Shown here: one piece after another, positions 61,208 through 64,000 of the stretch | Position numbering within the stretch: position 1 is the first letter of the stretch | How the letters are laid out: the number at the start of each line of letters is the position of its first letter | Source of the DNA: Lachnospiraceae bacterium AC3007 | GTDB lineage: Bacteria; Bacillota; Clostridia; Lachnospirales; Lachnospiraceae | Length of the DNA stretch: 64,000 bases | Assembly (NCBI GenBank): GCA_000621405.1 | Contig: KK211273.1 | Location: 63,188-127,187, forward strand | Direction: 5' to 3' | The notes under the pieces: model-generated | Told to the model about the DNA's origin: nothing | Seen by the model: only the letters and a program-made list of their open reading frames with translations | Database searches by the model: none | Made by a program: the position numbers and the translations under genes

Positions 61208-64000
61208 TCAGACTGCTCATGCCGTCAAGGACCGTCCTGACTGCTTCGATCCGGTCTTTTTCGGCATCTTCGGGCGACATCTGGTATACAAAGACCGGCT
61301 TCCCTGTCGTGATGAACCTCATCTGTCCTCCAAAGCCTTCAAGCATGGGCGCTATGCGGGACGGATCGATCGTGGCGTTTTCATATATCGACATGGTTAT
61401 CTCATTTTCCGTAACCTTCATGTTTTCGATGAATATCGAGTGCGCCTTCGCCCGAAGCAGCGCTATCTCGAGAAGAGTTGCGACTGATGAGGGGATCTTG
61501 CCGAAGCGGTCGGACAGCTCGTCTTTCATATCCGAGGCCTCATCCTCAGTCGTAACCTGAGCGATCCGCTTGTAGGTGTCGAGCTTTATATTTTCATTCC
61601 TGATATAAGAATCCGGGATCACGGCATCGATATTAATGTCTATGTACGTGGAAAAATCACCCGAAACACCGGGGATTCCGAAGGATCCGTCATCATCCGA
61701 CATGCGGCCTCTCTCCCGCCTGACCGCAGATTCCAGCATCTTGCAGTAGAGATCGTACCCGACCTCTGCCATATGTCCCGACTGCTCTGCTCCCAGTACA
61801 TTGCCTGCTCCTCTTATCTCAAGGTCCTTCATGGCTATCTTGAACCCGCTGCCGAGATCCGTGTATTCCTTGATCGCGGACAGTCTCTTTTCGGCTGTCT
61901 CCTTCAGCATCAGATCTCTCCTGTACATCAGGAACGCATAGGCCGTGCGGTTGGATCTTCCGACCCTTCCTCGTAACTGATAGAGCTGGGCAAGTCCCAT
62001 CCTCTCCGAATCATCGACTATTATCGTATTGACGTTCGGTATGTCGAGTCCGGTCTCTATGATCGTCGTGGATACGAGGATGTCTATGCTGCCATCAATA
62101 AAATCAGCCATGATGTCCTCGAGCTGCCTCTCGTTCATCTGACCGTGAGCATATGATACGACGGCATCAGGCATGAGCTCTGTAATCTTTGCCGCTGTAT
62201 CCGCTATATCGTTCACCCTGTTATGCACGTAGTAGACCTGGCCTCCTCGCGCGATCTCGCGGCTCAAGGCCTCCCTCACCATCTCCTCGGAATATTCCAT
62301 CACAAAGGTCTGTATGGGCTGCCTGTCCTGAGGAGCCTCTCTTAAGAGGGACATGTCTCTTATCCCGGCAAGGCTCATATGCAGGGTTCTCGGTATGGGA
62401 GTGGCGGTAAGCGTGATCACGTCCACGTTGTGCCTGAGTTCCTTGATCCGCTCCTTATGACTCACCCCGAATCTCTGCTCTTCATCCACTACCAGAAGTC
62501 CGAGATTCTTAAATCCCACGTCTTTTGAGAGCATCCGGTGCGTCCCTATGACTATGTCCACAGCCCCTGACTTCAGCCCGCTGATGGTCTTCTTCATCTG
62601 CGATGCAGTCCTGAATCTTGACAGCATCTCTATCTTCACGGGATAGGTCGACATCCTCTGGGTAAAGGTCTGCATGTGCTGCTGAGCCAGTATGGTGGTA
62701 GGCACGAGCACCGCTACCTGCTTTCCTTCCTGCACGGCCTTAAAGGCGGCTCTTATCGCTATCTCGGTCTTGCCGAAGCCGACATCTCCGCAGATGAGGC
62801 GGTCCATTATCGTACTGCTCTGCATGTCGCGCTTAACGTCCTCTATGGCTTTCAGCTGATCCTCAGTCTCTTCATAGGGGAAGAGTTCTTCAAATTCGCT
62901 CTGCCAGACCGTATCCGGACCGTAGGTATATCCTTCGCTCCTTGCGCGTTCCGCATAGAGCGACACGAGTTCCTTTGCGATCCCGTCCACCGCCTGTCTG
63001 ACCTTATTCTTTGTCTTCTTCCACTCTGCTCCGCCGAGCCGGTTGAGTTTGACCTTTCTGTCCGTATTCCTGTCGGCGTACTTCTGAAGGGAGTCGAGAC
63101 CGGTCGCTATGACATTGACAAAGCTCCCTCCGCCATATTCTATGCGGACATAGTCTCTTGTGACACCGCCGATCTCTATGCTCTTCAGTCCTCTGTATAT
63201 TCCTATGCCGTGAGCCTCATGCACCACGTAATCTCCGGGGACAAGATCCGTGATCGATGATATCTTCTCTCCCTCATATAAGACCCTGTGTCTTCTCTTT
63301 TTTCTCGTCTTCCCGCCGAAGATATCACTCTCCGATATCACGGCAAAGCCTATGTCAGGGAATTCAAAGCCCCTCGGTATGCTGCCGTAGGAGATCATGA
63401 TCTCTCCGCCCTGAAGGACCCTGTCTTCATCCTCACTGTAAAACGAATGGATCTCAAGCTCTTCCAGGTCCGCGGTGAGTTTTTTCGCTCTCGTGTGTGA
63501 GGGCGAAAGGATCACTACCCTGCTGTGCCTCTTTTTATAACGCGAAAGATCATTTGTCAGCTGATCAAAGCTTTTATTATACGGATTGACCGCCTGCGAA
63601 TTAACAGAGAATTCCGCCCGGTATCTGTAATCCTCATGATGGAGGCTTATCATCGAAGTCGCAAGCACCGGCATCTTCATGAGCCTGTCAAAGATATCCG
63701 CCGCGCTCACCATGATGTCGCTCTCTCCGGGAAGCATGTACCCTGAGGCTATGCGGTGAGTGACGCTGTCGGTCCACTCCTGCCAGACGGCATGTCCCTT
63801 CTCCTCACATCTTGCGGGCTCATCCAGTATGACAGAGATATCGAGTCCCTTAAAATGATCCAGGAAGCATCCGGTCCTGTCATGGAGATAACATATATAG
63901 GGCGAGAGATTGATGCCAAGACCTTCCAGCAGCGCCTCGCAGACCTGATCCGTGTATGTCTTTATCCTGTAAGCCGCTTCGGTCTCCATGGACTTCCTCA
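61200..64000 (-). CDS. mfd: Transcription-repair coupling factor Mfd (5' end missing)
   Basis: 932 codons are visible; the frame is open at the right edge, so ATG 63989 is internal and about 200 or more N-terminal residues lie beyond. Domains seen: part of the UvrB-homology module, the RNA polymerase-interacting domain (LVPGDYVVHEAHGIGIYRGL), the translocase with Walker A GDVGFGKTEIAIRAAF and DEEQRFGV, and the TRCF C-terminal domain. Displaces stalled RNA polymerase and recruits UvrA. Confidence 0.96.
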   Translation of the reverse strand, partial: RKSMETEAAYRIKTYTDQVCEALLEGLGINLSPYICYLHDRTGCFLDHFKGLDISVILDEPARCEEKGHAVWQEWTDSVTHRIASGYMLPGESDIMVSAADIFDRLMKMPVLATSMISLHHEDYRYRAEFSVNSQAVNPYNKSFDQLTNDLSRYKKRHSRVVILSPSHTRAKKLTADLEELEIHSFYSEDEDRVLQGGEIMISYGSIPRGFEFPDIGFAVISESDIFGGKTRKKRRHRVLYEGEKISSITDLVPGDYVVHEAHGIGIYRGLKSIEIGGVTRDYVRIEYGGGSFVNVIATGLDSLQKYADRNTDRKVKLNRLGGAEWKKTKNKVRQAVDGIAKELVSLYAERARSEGYTYGPDTVWQSEFEELFPYEETEDQLKAIEDVKRDMQSSTIMDRLICGDVGFGKTEIAIRAAFKAVQEGKQVAVLVPTTILAQQHMQTFTQRMSTYPVKIEMLSRFRTASQMKKTISGLKSGAVDIVIGTHRMLSKDVGFKNLGLLVVDEEQRFGVSHKERIKELRHNVDVITLTATPIPRTLHMSLAGIRDMSLLREAPQDRQPIQTFVMEYSEEMVREALSREIARGGQVYYVHNRVNDIADTAAKITELMPDAVVSYAHGQMNERQLEDIMADFIDGSIDILVSTTIIETGLDIPNVNTIIVDDSERMGLAQLYQLRGRVGRSNRTAYAFLMYRRDLMLKETAEKRLSAIKEYTDLGSGFKIAMKDLEIRGAGNVLGAEQSGHMAEVGYDLYCKMLESAVRRERGRMSDDDGSFGIPGVSGDFSTYIDINIDAVIPDSYIRNENIKLDTYKRIAQVTTEDEASDMKDELSDRFGKIPSSVATLLEIALLRAKAHSIFIENMKVTENEITMSIYENATIDPSRIAPMLEGFGGQMRFITTGKPVFVYQMSPEDAEKDRIEAVRTVLDGMSSLIA

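Overview
The window looks like a chromosomal segment from an anaerobic Clostridia member, most likely a gut or rumen Lachnospiraceae relative. I judge this from gene content, not from a marker gene. The pointers are Rho with an N-terminal SAP-like segment, a MinCDE operon, a YesM/YesN pair beside an ABC sugar transporter without its own ATPase, a flavin reductase-rubredoxin fusion, a TIGR01977-like cysteine desulfurase, and strong AGGAGG-type ribosome binding sites. Base composition is near 50% GC. Two genes run off the edges: a WYL regulator at the left and mfd at the right.

Layout. 1-9.5 kb: WYL regulator, membrane-anchored transglutaminase-like protein and UDP-glucose dehydrogenase on the plus strand; then a c-di-GMP phosphodiesterase, rho, a papain-fold-like protein and minCDE. 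9.7-20 kb: DUF1858 protein, CstA, two small conserved proteins, nitroreductase, a bifunctional fucokinase/GDP-fucose pyrophosphorylase, flavin reductase-rubredoxin, PrsW-like protease, DHH phosphoesterase and a TIR-membrane protein. 20-23 kb: a radical SAM activase overlapping a Cys-rich repeat protein, then a diguanylate cyclase. 23-34 kb: a carbohydrate-use block (lipoprotein, two permeases, YesN, YesM, GH31 glucosidase/xylosidase, AraC regulator, sugar-isomerase-like protein). 34-39 kb: a minus-strand operon of DUF4910 hydrolase, MaoC, sirtuin, CDP-glucose 4,6-dehydratase and cysteine desulfurase.

39-44 kb is an accessory-looking patch. It holds a solitary acyl carrier protein, an intact tRNA-Pro with the unusual anticodon AGG, two broken tRNA-Pro-like copies interrupted by palindromes, a 75-bp tandem repeat, a secreted lipoprotein and an IdeS-like cysteine protease. 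44-53 kb is a minus-strand polysaccharide operon: CDP-glucose synthesis (rfbF), an aldolase, a thiamine-diphosphate enzyme, RfbH, a family 2 glycosyltransferase, an epimerase/reductase and the priming phosphosugar transferase. With rfbG at 35.5 kb it could make a CDP-linked deoxysugar, possibly with a branch added by the thiamine enzyme and aldolase. 53-64 kb: GH25 muramidase, glycogen phosphorylase, IleS, nicotinate phosphoribosyltransferase and mfd.

Points most worth a second look: the tRNA-Pro/palindrome locus and its relatives at 28.9 and 39.2 kb; the CDP-sugar, thiamine enzyme and aldolase pathway; the radical SAM/Cys-repeat pair; the TIR/DHH pair, in which the DHHA1 motif has an altered residue; and two genes whose evident N-termini lack a canonical start codon.
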